From: Verrucomicrobiota bacterium | GTDB lineage: Bacteria > Verrucomicrobiota > Verrucomicrobiia > Chthoniobacterales > UBA10450 | Assembly: GCA_003219335.1 (NCBI GenBank) | Contig: QHOF01000239.1 | Location: 6,483 to 11,742 of the forward strand | Direction of reading: 5' to 3' | DNA: 5,260 nucleotides | Shown: piece after piece, positions 1 through 5,150 of the stretch | Position numbering within the stretch: position 1 is the stretch's first letter | How the letters are laid out: every line of letters begins with the position of its first letter | The notes under the pieces: generated by a model | The model's database searches: none | What the model was told of the DNA's origin: nothing | The model's input: the letters and a program-made list of their open reading frames with translations, nothing else | Made by a program: the position numbers and the translations under genes

Positions 1-731
1 GTGCGCGGTTTCAATCCCATGTGGCCGGTCAGCACAATGGCATCCGCGCCTTCGCTCTTTGCGTTTGCGATCGCGCGGCGCACAGGCTCAACAGGCTGCT
101 GAAAATCGATGCCTGTCGTAAACTCTCGCGGCAGCCAGAACGACATTCCCGGCGTAGTGATCCCGACGATTGCAAGTTTTATCCCGGCGATTTCCCTCAC
201 AACGAACGGCTGAATCTTTGCAAACGGATGTCCCACGTCGGGAAATTCGCCAGGCACTTTTCCTTCCAAAATCATGTTCGCGGCGAGGACTGGCATGTCC
301 GATTTTCGCAATGCGCCTTGGAAGCACTTCATTCCCCAATCGAATTCATGATTGCCAATGACCCAGGCGTCGTACCCGAGATGATTAAACAGATCGATCA
401 TCAGTTCGCCTTTGTTTTGCAGACTGACCTCGGTGCCTTGATACACGTCGCCCACGTCGATCAAAATCGAGTTTGGATTCTGCCGTCGCCAGTGCCGAAT
501 CTGCGTCACGCAACGCGCCAGCCCGCCGCGATCAGGATTTCCGTCGTAATCAGAGGTCGGCAAAATGTGGCCGTGGATGTCCGTTGTATGCAGGATCGAG
601 ATGCAAACCGTGTCGGAGTCACACAGCGCCGCCGCCGCGTTCGCAAGAGTGGGCGCCACGCCGACCAATCCAGCCCGGGCAACCAGTTTCAAGAAATCCC
701 GGCGACTCCAAACTTTGGTCTGAAGGAACAT
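1..731 (-). CDS. Tat-exported 5'-nucleotidase / metallophosphoesterase (UshA family), C-terminus outside window
   Basis: The minus strand reads openly from ATG at 731 to the window edge, giving 243 codons of an incomplete protein. It begins with a twin-arginine signal: S9-R-R-D-F-L-K15, a hydrophobic stretch to about residue 30, then ANAAA. The calcineurin-like phosphoesterase domain follows. Visible metal-site motifs are D51-I-H53-G-H, G94-D95-V-Y-Q-G, G126-N127-H128-E129-F-D and T235-G-H237-M-G. They match the dimetal centre of UshA-type 5'-nucleotidases and 2',3'-cyclic phosphodiesterases, which hydrolyse extracytoplasmic nucleotides. The substrate-binding C-terminal domain (family length about 500-600 aa) would lie left of the window. 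An in-frame ATG at 770 would add 13 residues. Neither start has a convincing ribosome site, and I prefer 731 because it puts the RR motif close to the N-terminus. The gene is divergent from the FAD oxidase. Family is confident; the exact substrate is not. Confidence 0.9.
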   Translation of the reverse strand, partial: MFLQTKVWSRRDFLKLVARAGLVGVAPTLANAAAALCDSDTVCISILHTTDIHGHILPTSDYDGNPDRGGLARCVTQIRHWRRQNPNSILIDVGDVYQGTEVSLQNKGELMIDLFNHLGYDAWVIGNHEFDWGMKCFQGALRKSDMPVLAANMILEGKVPGEFPDVGHPFAKIQPFVVREIAGIKLAIVGITTPGMSFWLPREFTTGIDFQQPVEPVRRAIANAKSEGADAIVLTGHMGLKPR

Positions 732-795
732 TGCGACGACGTCTTCACCGGATGATAACCGGGGACCCATCAATTCTTCAAAGGAAAAACGGCTT

Positions 796-830
796 CAAGC
801 AACGACGGCTTGGACAGCCGTCGTTCCTTG
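796..830. repeat. Long hairpin in the divergent intergenic region
   Basis: AACGACGGCT (801-810) and AGCCGTCGTT (816-825) are perfect inverted repeats around a 5-nt loop. CAAG (796-799) and CTTG (827-830) extend the stem after one C/C mismatch. No T-run follows on either strand, so it does not look like a classical terminator. It sits between the two divergent genes, upstream of the rightward promoter. It could be an operator, a leader structure of the minus-strand gene or a dispersed repeat. The structure is directly visible; its role is unknown. Confidence 0.6.
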
Positions 831-857
831 AACGGGCGCTCCCTGATCGTGTTTTGC

Positions 858-887
858 TTGATCGGCCCGCTACCTCGGGATTATAAC
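858..887 (+). promoter_or_regulatory. Putative sigma70-type promoter of the FAD oxidase
   Basis: TTGATC at 858-863 (4 of 6 to TTGACA) and TATAAC at 882-887 (5 of 6 to TATAAT) are separated by 18 nt. Transcription would begin near 894, about 15 nt before the ATG at 909. The site lies inside the longer reading frame that opens at 810, so it argues against that upstream start. Assignment is by consensus match only. Confidence 0.5.
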
Positions 888-908
888 TCTGTTGGTTCCG
901 CTCCTGAT

Positions 909-2288
909 ATGCTCAACGGAAATTCCATCGCCGATTTCAAAGCGAACCTGCGCGGCCGACTGATACAGCCGGGGGACAAGGATTACGACGAAGCCCGCAA
1001 GGTTTACAATGGCATGATCCATAAAAAGCCGCGTCTGATTGCCCGCGCCGCGGACGTGGCCGACGTAATTCGCTCGGTGAATTTCGCGAGAGAGAATGAT
1101 GTGCTCCTGGCGATCCGAAGCGGCGGCCATAACGCGGGCGGCCTGGGAATTTGTGATGATGGTCTGGTCATCGATCTAAGCCCGATAAAATATACGCGCG
1201 TTGATCCAGAAGCATGCACAGTCGCTGTCGGCGGCGGTTGCACGTGGGGCGATGTCGATCATGCCACGCACGTGTTCGGGATGGCGACGCCAAGTGGAAT
1301 TATTTCTACGACCGGCGTTGGCGGATTGACCCTAGGCGGAGGAATCGGACATCTCACCCGAAAATGCGGATTAAGCATTGATAATCTGCTCTCGGCCGAC
1401 GTGGTGTTGGCAAACGGCAAATTTGTAAAAGCCAGCGCTGATGAGAACTCCGATTTGTTCTGGGCCCTTCGCGGCGGCGGCGGAAATTTCGGCGTCGTAA
1501 CTTCGTTTACGTTCAAACTGCATCCGATCGACATGCTCTATGGTGGCCCGATGCTCTATGAATTGAGCGAAGCAGCCGATGTCATGAAATGGTATCGCGA
1601 GCTCATTCCAGGGGCGCCGGATGATTTGAATGGCTTCTTTGCATTTCTCACCGTGCCACCGGCACCGCCTTTCCCAGAACATTTGCACATGAAGAAAATG
1701 TGCGGCGTGGTCTGGGCATATGCCGGGGCACAGGAGAAAGCCGAAGAAACGTTCAAGCCGATCCGCGCTTTCAAAAAACCTGCGTTGGATTTTGTAGGTC
1801 CGCTGCCGCAGCCCGCGTTACAGGGCATGTTTGACGCGCTTTATCCTCCGGGGTTGCAATGGTATTGGCGCGCCGATTTCGTGAATGCGTTAAGCGATGA
1901 CGCGATTGCGCAGCACATTCGCTTCGCTGAAGCGCTTCCAACGATGCATTCCACCATGCATTTGTATCCCATCGACGGTGCGGCATCGCGCGTCGGTAAG
2001 AATGATACCGCCTGGAATTACCGCGATTCGAAATGGGCGCAGGTGATGGTCGGCGTCGATCCTGATCCAGCAAATAACGAAAAGACGATTTCGTGGACCA
2101 AGAGTTACTACGATGCGCTGCACCCGTATTCAGCTGGCGGAGCGTACGTAAATTTCTTGATGGGCGACGAAGGTGAAGAACGCGTGAAAAAAACTTACGG
2201 CGACAATTATCAGCGGCTCGTCGCCATCAAAAGCAAATATGACCCCGATAATTTCTTTCGCGTGAACCAAAACATTAAGCCGAGCTAG
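909..2288 (+). CDS. FAD-binding oxidoreductase, berberine-bridge-enzyme-like (PCMH-type FAD domain)
   Basis: This 459-aa protein matches the usual length of bacterial BBE-like oxidases. The PCMH-type FAD domain covers about residues 38-210. It includes R70-S-G-G-H74-N, whose histidine is the expected 8-alpha covalent FAD attachment site, and the glycine-rich T134-T-G-V-G-G-L-T-L-G-G-G145 followed by GLSIDNLLSADVV. The C-terminal BBE domain ends in YDPDNFFRVNQNIKP, the family's signature tail. The second FAD-linking cysteine of bicovalent members is absent at the expected place before the glycine-rich loop (SGIISTTG), so one covalent bond is predicted. The frame is open from 810. I chose 909 because similarity to the family begins there (LRGRLIQPGDKDYDEAR) and the likely promoter lies between 810 and 909. 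There is no clear Shine-Dalgarno sequence. Such enzymes oxidise sugars, alcohols or secondary metabolites with O2 or another acceptor; the substrate cannot be told. Transcription is monocistronic, with no close partner gene. Confidence 0.93.
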   Translation: MLNGNSIADFKANLRGRLIQPGDKDYDEARKVYNGMIHKKPRLIARAADVADVIRSVNFARENDVLLAIRSGGHNAGGLGICDDGLVIDLSPIKYTRVDPEACTVAVGGGCTWGDVDHATHVFGMATPSGIISTTGVGGLTLGGGIGHLTRKCGLSIDNLLSADVVLANGKFVKASADENSDLFWALRGGGGNFGVVTSFTFKLHPIDMLYGGPMLYELSEAADVMKWYRELIPGAPDDLNGFFAFLTVPPAPPFPEHLHMKKMCGVVWAYAGAQEKAEETFKPIRAFKKPALDFVGPLPQPALQGMFDALYPPGLQWYWRADFVNALSDDAIAQHIRFAEALPTMHSTMHLYPIDGAASRVGKNDTAWNYRDSKWAQVMVGVDPDPANNEKTISWTKSYYDALHPYSAGGAYVNFLMGDEGEERVKKTYGDNYQRLVAIKSKYDPDNFFRVNQNIKPS

Positions 2289-2323
2289 AAATACACGAGA
2301 GGCCGATAATCTTGATGTCAGCG

Positions 2324-2345
2324 TGCCAGGTATTGGTGCCTGGCA
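2324..2345. repeat. Short inverted repeat after the FAD oxidase
   Basis: TGCCAGG (2324-2330) and CCTGGCA (2339-2345) form a 7-bp stem with an 8-nt loop, 36 bases after the oxidase stop. AAAA rather than a T-run follows it on the plus strand. It could stabilise the 3' end or act as a weak terminator, but the sequence only shows the hairpin. Confidence 0.45.
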
Positions 2346-2372
2346 AAATGGATAATTCAGTTTGCTCGTCTC

Positions 2373-2399
2373 ATTAACACACGGCTTTAGCCGGGTGTG
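2373..2399 (-). repeat. REP-like palindromic repeat, copy A (inverted)
   Basis: Read on the minus strand, this element is CACACCCGGCTAAAGCC followed by GTGTGTTAAT. It is the same unit as copy B at 2486-2510, in opposite orientation: a GGCT(A/G)AAGCC hairpin with flanking C/G arms and a GTTAAT end. Similarity of the two units extends about 8 bases further inward, through an ACC-containing stretch. The paired inverted layout resembles bacterial REP/BIME elements. Confidence 0.6.
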
Positions 2400-2448
2400 A
2401 CCAACGCAAACACGCGCACGAGCTGTTTTCAACGGCTTCCTTCTCGTA

Positions 2449-2476
2449 AAACCGTTGAAACGGTTTGTTCTTTTTT
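2449..2476 (+). terminator. Putative rho-independent terminator between the FAD oxidase and OsmC genes
   Basis: AAACCGT (2449-2455) pairs with ACGGTTT (2460-2466) around a TGAA tetraloop, followed by GTTCTTTTTT. The stem is only 7 bp and A/T-rich at its base, so strength is moderate. It lies 160 nt after the oxidase stop, inside the inverted repeat pair. Its left arm can instead pair with TTTCAACGG at 2427-2435, a competing 9-bp stem, which gives an attenuator-like geometry ahead of the OsmC gene. Confidence 0.45.
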
Positions 2477-2485
2477 GATCGGTTG

Positions 2486-2510
2486 CGCCGGGCTGAAGCC
2501 CGGTGTTAAT
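2486..2510 (+). repeat. REP-like palindromic repeat, copy B
   Basis: CCGGGCT (2488-2494) and AGCCCGG (2497-2503) form a 7-bp palindrome with a GA centre, followed by TGTTAAT. This is the direct counterpart of copy A at 2373-2399. The unit resembles short repeats that I recall being scattered between genes in soil Verrucomicrobiota genomes; that link is memory-based and unverified. It sits 52-76 nt upstream of the OsmC start. Confidence 0.6.
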
Positions 2511-2561
2511 AAAAACAACTTGGAGATCCTTTTGGCTAATACATCATTTGGGGGATAGCTG

Positions 2562-3074
2562 ATGAACGCTGACGAATTGAGAGCATTGCAGGCTCCGGTG
2601 AAAGCGCAGTATCGCGAGCGTCCTGAAACCGCGCTGGTTACTCTCCGCGCCGAGGGGCGAGTCGGCGAGAATATCGCCTGCAAAATCGAAACCGGAAAAG
2701 CGCGCGTCGAAGCAGGACTTCACCCGGCAACAGGAGGTGATGGGGCCAGCGCGTGCTCGGCGGACATGTTGCTGGAAGCGCTCGTAGGATGCGCGGGCGT
2801 CACGCTGCGTGCAGTCGCTACCGCTCTGGGCATTCCATTGCGCAACGCAACGATTCGAGCGGAGGGCGATCTCGATTTTCGCGGCACGCTTGGTGTGTCC
2901 AAGGACGTGCCGGTCGGCTTCATGCAAATTCGCTTGAATTTTGATCTGGATATCGATGCTACCGAGGAGCAGCTCGCTACGTTGCTTCGCCTGACGGAAC
3001 GATACTGCGTCGTTTACCAGACACTGAGTCACCCTGCCGCGATCAGTGTTTTGCATCGCGTAATATCGCGATAA
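2562..3074 (+). CDS. OsmC family protein (peroxiredoxin-like)
   Basis: The 170-aa product has the OsmC fold signature. A G58-G-D-G segment precedes S66-A-D-M-L-L-E-A-L-V-G-C77-A-G-V-T-L, and the second cysteine lies in E146-R-Y-C149-V-V-Y-Q-T-L, followed by the conserved S-H-P motif. C77 and C149 are the expected redox pair that reduces organic or fatty-acid hydroperoxides through a dithiol mechanism. The protein is probably cytoplasmic, as no signal peptide or membrane segment is seen. The ATG at 2562 is supported by GGGGGA at 2550-2555, six bases upstream, the best ribosome site in the window. The next gene begins 10 nt after this stop, so the two are likely cotranscribed. The length is slightly above the usual 130-150 aa owing to an N-terminal extension of about 20 residues. 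The OsmC superfamily also contains members of unknown function, so peroxidase activity is inferred. Confidence 0.93.
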   Translation: MNADELRALQAPVKAQYRERPETALVTLRAEGRVGENIACKIETGKARVEAGLHPATGGDGASACSADMLLEALVGCAGVTLRAVATALGIPLRNATIRAEGDLDFRGTLGVSKDVPVGFMQIRLNFDLDIDATEEQLATLLRLTERYCVVYQTLSHPAAISVLHRVISR

Positions 3075-3084
3075 ATTCAGTCAT

Positions 3085-3615
3085 ATGCCATTATACATGG
3101 ACATCCATGAGCTTGGGGAAGTTAGCGCGGAGGACGTCGCAAAAGCACACGTGGCTGATCTCGAAGCGCAGGAAAAATACGGCGTTAACTACCTGAAATA
3201 TTGGGTAAACGAGAAGTGCGGGAGAGTCTTCTGTCTCGTCGAAGCGCCAAATGCCGAAGCGGCAAACGCCTGCCACCGTGAAGCGCACGGTCTCGTCGCT
3301 CGAAAGATTATCGAGATTCAGCCCGAACTCGCAGACGGATTTCTCGGCGATGTCCAAACCAATGCGGCGGGAGCGGCCATCTTGCCTGGTGGCGGAGCTG
3401 ATGCACAAGATCCGGGAATTCGAACCGTCTTGTTCACGGACATCGTGAATTCAACGACATTCACTCAATCGTTGGGCGACCAGGCGGCGCTTGAGCTGTT
3501 CGGTGTGCACGACACGATCGTGCGAGATGCTTTGTCCGCTTTAGGCGGGCGCGAGGTCAAGCACACCGGGGACGGGATCATGGCCTCGTTCGTTGGGCAA
3601 GCACGCGCAAGCTAA
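3085..3615 (+). CDS. DUF4242 (SCO4226-like nickel-binding) domain fused to class III adenylate/guanylate cyclase, truncated by frameshift
   Basis: As read, the product is 176 aa. Residues 1-85 match the DUF4242 family (MPLYMDIHEL, VAKAHVADLEAQEKYGV, VFCLVEAP, C63-H-R-E-A-H68), related to the nickel-binding protein SCO4226. A glycine-rich linker (about 90-110) leads into a class III cyclase domain. R-T-V-L-F-T-D119-I-V-N-S-T and H160-T-G-D163-G-I-M-A-S-F carry the two metal-binding aspartates. The frame then ends after GQARAS. The rest of the catalytic domain continues one base later in another frame, at about 3593-3877. Intact relatives have, from memory, about 30 residues between the GDG block and the V-R-(I/V)-G block; only about 14 can be counted here. 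A deletion of roughly 50 bp that is not a multiple of three is therefore likely. Substrate (ATP or GTP) is unknown. No ribosome site is seen; the start is 10 nt after the OsmC stop. Probably inactive, unless this is an assembly error. Confidence 0.85.
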   Translation: MPLYMDIHELGEVSAEDVAKAHVADLEAQEKYGVNYLKYWVNEKCGRVFCLVEAPNAEAANACHREAHGLVARKIIEIQPELADGFLGDVQTNAAGAAILPGGGADAQDPGIRTVLFTDIVNSTTFTQSLGDQAALELFGVHDTIVRDALSALGGREVKHTGDGIMASFVGQARAS

Positions 3616-3877
3616 TCCCGAGCGCCCGCTCAAGGTCAGAGTCGGCGCCGCAGCAGGTGAGCCTGTCGAGCAACATAACGATCTCTTTGGATCGACGGTT
3701 CAACTGGCTTGCCGACTATGCGAGCGTGCTGCTCCCGAGCAAATCCTGGTTTCTAACGCAATTGCCGAACTCTGTATTGGCAAGGGGCTCCGCTTCGAAG
3801 ACCTCGGCGAAGTTGTCCTCAAAGGTTTCGGTTACCCAGTCCGCGCCCATGCTGCCGCATGGAAGCAAGCGAATTAG
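3593..3877 (+). pseudogene. C-terminal cyclase fragment, displaced by frameshift
   Basis: This frame continues the cyclase of the preceding entry. NPERPLKVRVG-A-A-A-G-E-P-V-E, D-L-F-G-S-T-V-Q-L-A-C-R-L-C, Q-I-L-V-S-N and FEDLGEVVLKGF are consecutive blocks of class III cyclases. The last arginine of the QLACRLC block matches the transition-state arginine; the usual asparagine position holds Q. The frame opens without a proper ATG (TTG at 3593) and has no ribosome site, so it is not an independent gene. The break point contains a 6-bp direct repeat GCAAGC (3597-3602 and 3607-3612), which could have promoted slippage. The TAG stop is 10 nt before the terminator palindrome. Confidence 0.8.
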
Positions 3878-3886
3878 ATAGATTTT

Positions 3887-3910
3887 ATCTGCAATTAATT
3901 GCAGATTTTT
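3887..3910 (+). terminator. Rho-independent terminator of the OsmC-cyclase unit
   Basis: A perfect 20-bp palindrome at 3887-3906 (ATCTGCAATT and its complement) gives an 8-bp stem with a TTAA loop on RNA, followed by five T residues ending at 3910. It starts 10 nt after the cyclase-fragment stop. It ends just 14 bp before the first cassette boundary, so it should insulate the cassettes from transcription of the resident operon. Confidence 0.7.
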
Positions 3911-3947
3911 CAGACCGAATTCTTGTTAGGTGTCATCGCGAACCCCC

Positions 3948-4217
3948 ATGGCCAAACAATTCGATATAGCACTAATATGCACTGGCCTGCTGACACTGCT
4001 GGCCACAGCAGCCACCACTTGGCTTGGCCACCGATTATCGCCACAAGGAGATGTGCAGTTACCAAAGGAGCTACTGACCAGTATAGGCAGCGGAGTAGCG
4101 ACTGTTTTTCTCGGTCTGTGTGCATTAACATTTCAGCTTTGGAGACGTGACCTAAAAGCGGAAGCGGGTCAGGCACGCCAAAGAAATGGGGTTTGGGATT
4201 TGTCATTGCACGCCTAG
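3948..4217 (+). CDS. Cassette-borne small membrane protein, two helices, frameshifted before its C-terminus
   Basis: As read it encodes 89 aa. There are two predicted membrane helices: about residues 4-22 (F-D-I-A-L-I-C-T-G-L-L-T-L-L-A...) and 45-64 (S-I-G-S-G-V-A-T-V-F-L-G-L-C-A-L-T-F-Q-L-W). A basic R-R-D-L-K segment follows. I do not recognise the family. A GTG start at 3930 is in frame but sits inside the recombination core, so I prefer the ATG at 3948. There is no clear ribosome site except the TTAGG of the core. The stop at 4217 leaves about 100 bp before attC, unusual for a cassette. Reading GGGG at 4188-4191 as GGG would join the frame to a CxC...CxxC tail ending at 4314, a 121-aa protein ending next to attC. 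Codons such as ATA and CTA early in the gene differ from the resident genes, in keeping with acquired DNA. Confidence 0.65.
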   Translation: MAKQFDIALICTGLLTLLATAATTWLGHRLSPQGDVQLPKELLTSIGSGVATVFLGLCALTFQLWRRDLKAEAGQARQRNGVWDLSLHA

Positions 4218-4314
4218 TGGCGAGATATTTCTTACCGATCCGAAGCGCGTTACCGCCATAGAAAAGGTCGAAGTTTGTCCGGCATGTCATAGGGAGCGTA
4301 TGGTCAAGATATGA
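4186..4314 (+). pseudogene. Displaced C-terminal tail of the cassette 1 protein (zinc-ribbon-like CxC...CxxC)
   Basis: One frame away from the preceding gene, this stretch reads M-G-F-G-I-C-H-C-T-P-S-G-E-I-F-L-T-D, then KRVTAIEKVEVCPACHRERMVKI and TGA. The C-H-C and C-P-A-C pairs, 22 residues apart, look like a four-cysteine metal site. The stop at 4312-4314 ends one base before the attC R box, just where a cassette gene normally ends. The ATG at 4186 has no ribosome site, so a frameshifted continuation is more likely than a separate gene. Whether the extra G is real or a sequencing error cannot be told from one sequence. Confidence 0.55.
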
Positions 4315-4315
4315 C

Positions 4316-4444
4316 ACCTAACACTGCGCTGGAGCCAACAGGCGCCCCGTTTGGGCTTCGGCGGACGGTTCGAGTAGTTCGACGTTGCGGTTTCATTGGT
4401 GAGTCTCGGTCGGGTGCCTGTGGCTCAGCTTGGGGTCGTTAGGC
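4316..4444 (+). other. attC: Integron attC recombination site 1 (129 bp)
   Basis: The outer boxes are ACCTAAC (4316-4322, RYYYAAC) and GTTAGGC (4438-4444, GTTRRRY). Inside, GAGCC (4332-4336) pairs with GGCTC (4422-4426), and ACAGGC (4338-4343) pairs with GCCTGT (4416-4421). The stem is extended by a G-T pair and two C-G pairs. One unpaired A (4337) lies between the two stem parts; this extrahelical base in the left arm is a hallmark that guides integrase strand choice. The central 66 nt (4347-4412) form the variable terminal structure. The length is like the long sites of sedentary chromosomal integrons. Confidence 0.9.
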
Positions 4445-4454
4445 GCTTTCGCGT

Positions 4455-5150
4455 ATGAACCAAAAGACCACCTGTCCGCATTGTAAGACCCGTTTTGAGG
4501 TTCCAGGCGAGCTCTTCAACACAGTTGTCTCCTGTCCGAGCTGCGCCGCGAAGTTCAATCCGATGAAAGAATGTACTGAGGCACCATGGGAGATGACTAA
4601 GACACCGGAATTTCAAGCTTCGCTGGATGCCGATATTGCCAAAGGGAACGAAGGCGTGACTCACGACAACTTCGTCACTGGAGTCCAAAAGGGCACACTC
4701 GGCTTCAAATGCATGCGCGGCGAACCTAGTTCTCTCGTTACTGGTGCTCGCAAGACGATTTTCAATCTGTTGGTGCTGCTCTACATGGTAGTTCCGTTTT
4801 TTTTGGTCCCAGGCTGGGCTTTTTACCAGCACGATTGGTGGCTTCTCATCGGCATTCCGGTGTCTTACGTCGCCACGTATTCCGCCGCGCGAGGTTCCAA
4901 GATCATCTTTTTGTTCATGCTTGTCTGCATCGGCGTCTGGATTCGCAGCGGCTTTAGCATCCACCAGTATGTCACGTTCTTTTTCTTCTGCGCATTGTGG
5001 GGATACATCTTGTTTCAGATGGCGGAGTCAGCACAGAACGAGTACGCGCTGCAGTCGCTCGTCGAAAATCCCGATTTATTTACCCGCGCGCTGAGTGAGA
5101 GAAAGATTATGATTGTTCGAAGACAAGGAGAGGCGACGTTCAGCGCCTAA
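4455..5150 (+). CDS. Cassette-borne zinc-ribbon multi-pass membrane protein of unknown function
   Basis: The product has 231 aa. Residues 7-34 form an MJ0042-type zinc ribbon: C7-P-H-C10, F14-E-V-P, C27-P-S-C30 and a closing K-F. A soluble stretch (about 37-98) follows. Four hydrophobic segments are then seen, at about 102-124, 128-145, 149-167 and 172-190. A C-terminal soluble tail of about 40 residues follows (YALQSLVENPDLFTRALSERK). No signal peptide precedes the ribbon, so both ends are probably cytoplasmic. The family beyond the ribbon is not recognised. The ATG at 4455 is the natural start, since the ribbon begins six residues later. Only the AGG of the integron core (4441-4443) could act as a distant ribosome site. 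The TAA stop (5148-5150) lies inside the R box of attC2, a typical cassette arrangement. No promoter is seen; expression may depend on upstream cassettes or a distant promoter. Confidence 0.88.
   Translation: MNQKTTCPHCKTRFEVPGELFNTVVSCPSCAAKFNPMKECTEAPWEMTKTPEFQASLDADIAKGNEGVTHDNFVTGVQKGTLGFKCMRGEPSSLVTGARKTIFNLLVLLYMVVPFFLVPGWAFYQHDWWLLIGIPVSYVATYSAARGSKIIFLFMLVCIGVWIRSGFSIHQYVTFFFFCALWGYILFQMAESAQNEYALQSLVENPDLFTRALSERKIMIVRRQGEATFSA

Larger units (their letters stand above)
3926..4438 (+). mobile_element. Integron gene cassette 1 (513 bp)
   Basis: The cassette begins at the GTTAGGT core at 3925-3931 (recombination between G and TT) and ends at the equivalent G of attC1 at 4438. The first bases, GTTAGGTGTCAT (3925-3936), are the exact reverse complement of ATGACACCTAAC (4311-4322) at the start of its own attC. 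This is expected because a circular cassette rebuilds attC from both its ends. It carries one gene, frameshifted as read, then attC1. No attC or recognisable attI precedes it. The limits are well supported by the self-complementary ends. Confidence 0.85.

Noticed and set aside
21..755. Long plus-strand open frame of 244 codons
   Set aside because: It is the complement of the minus-strand nucleotidase, whose translation shows the Tat signal and all metallophosphoesterase motifs. The plus frame has no domain-like sequence.
810..908. Upstream extension of the FAD oxidase (start at 810)
   Set aside because: The 33 extra residues do not resemble the family N-terminus, overlap the intergenic hairpin and contain the best promoter candidate. 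The family match starts at 909.
2520..2542. Promoter directly before OsmC (TTGGAG ... TAATAC)
   Set aside because: The spacing is only 11 nt and no better -35 is present at 16-18 nt, so I do not call it.
2544..3056. Minus-strand open frame of 170 codons opposite the OsmC gene
   Set aside because: It mirrors the real gene, is rich in Arg/Ser/Gln/His as expected of a shadow frame, and has no recognisable domain.
3899..3929. Integron-type Pc promoter just before cassette 1
   Set aside because: TTGCAG could be a -35, but nothing close to TATAAT lies at the right distance, and the -35 overlaps the terminator stem.
3910..4317. Minus-strand open frame of 135 codons covering cassette 1
   Set aside because: It has some hydrophobic stretches and spans nearly the whole gene region, but it runs against the usual cassette gene direction. 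The plus strand shows two helices and a CxC...CxxC module whose stop abuts attC. It is a weaker candidate but not fully excluded.
4347..4412. Possible small RNA or extra gene in the space between cassettes
   Set aside because: The stretch is explained as the variable loop of attC1; no start codon with a ribosome site or independent terminator is seen.
4425..4964. Minus-strand open frame opposite the cassette 2 gene
   Set aside because: The plus strand encodes a clear zinc ribbon and membrane helices and ends in the attC box. The minus frame also overlaps attC1 and shows no motif.
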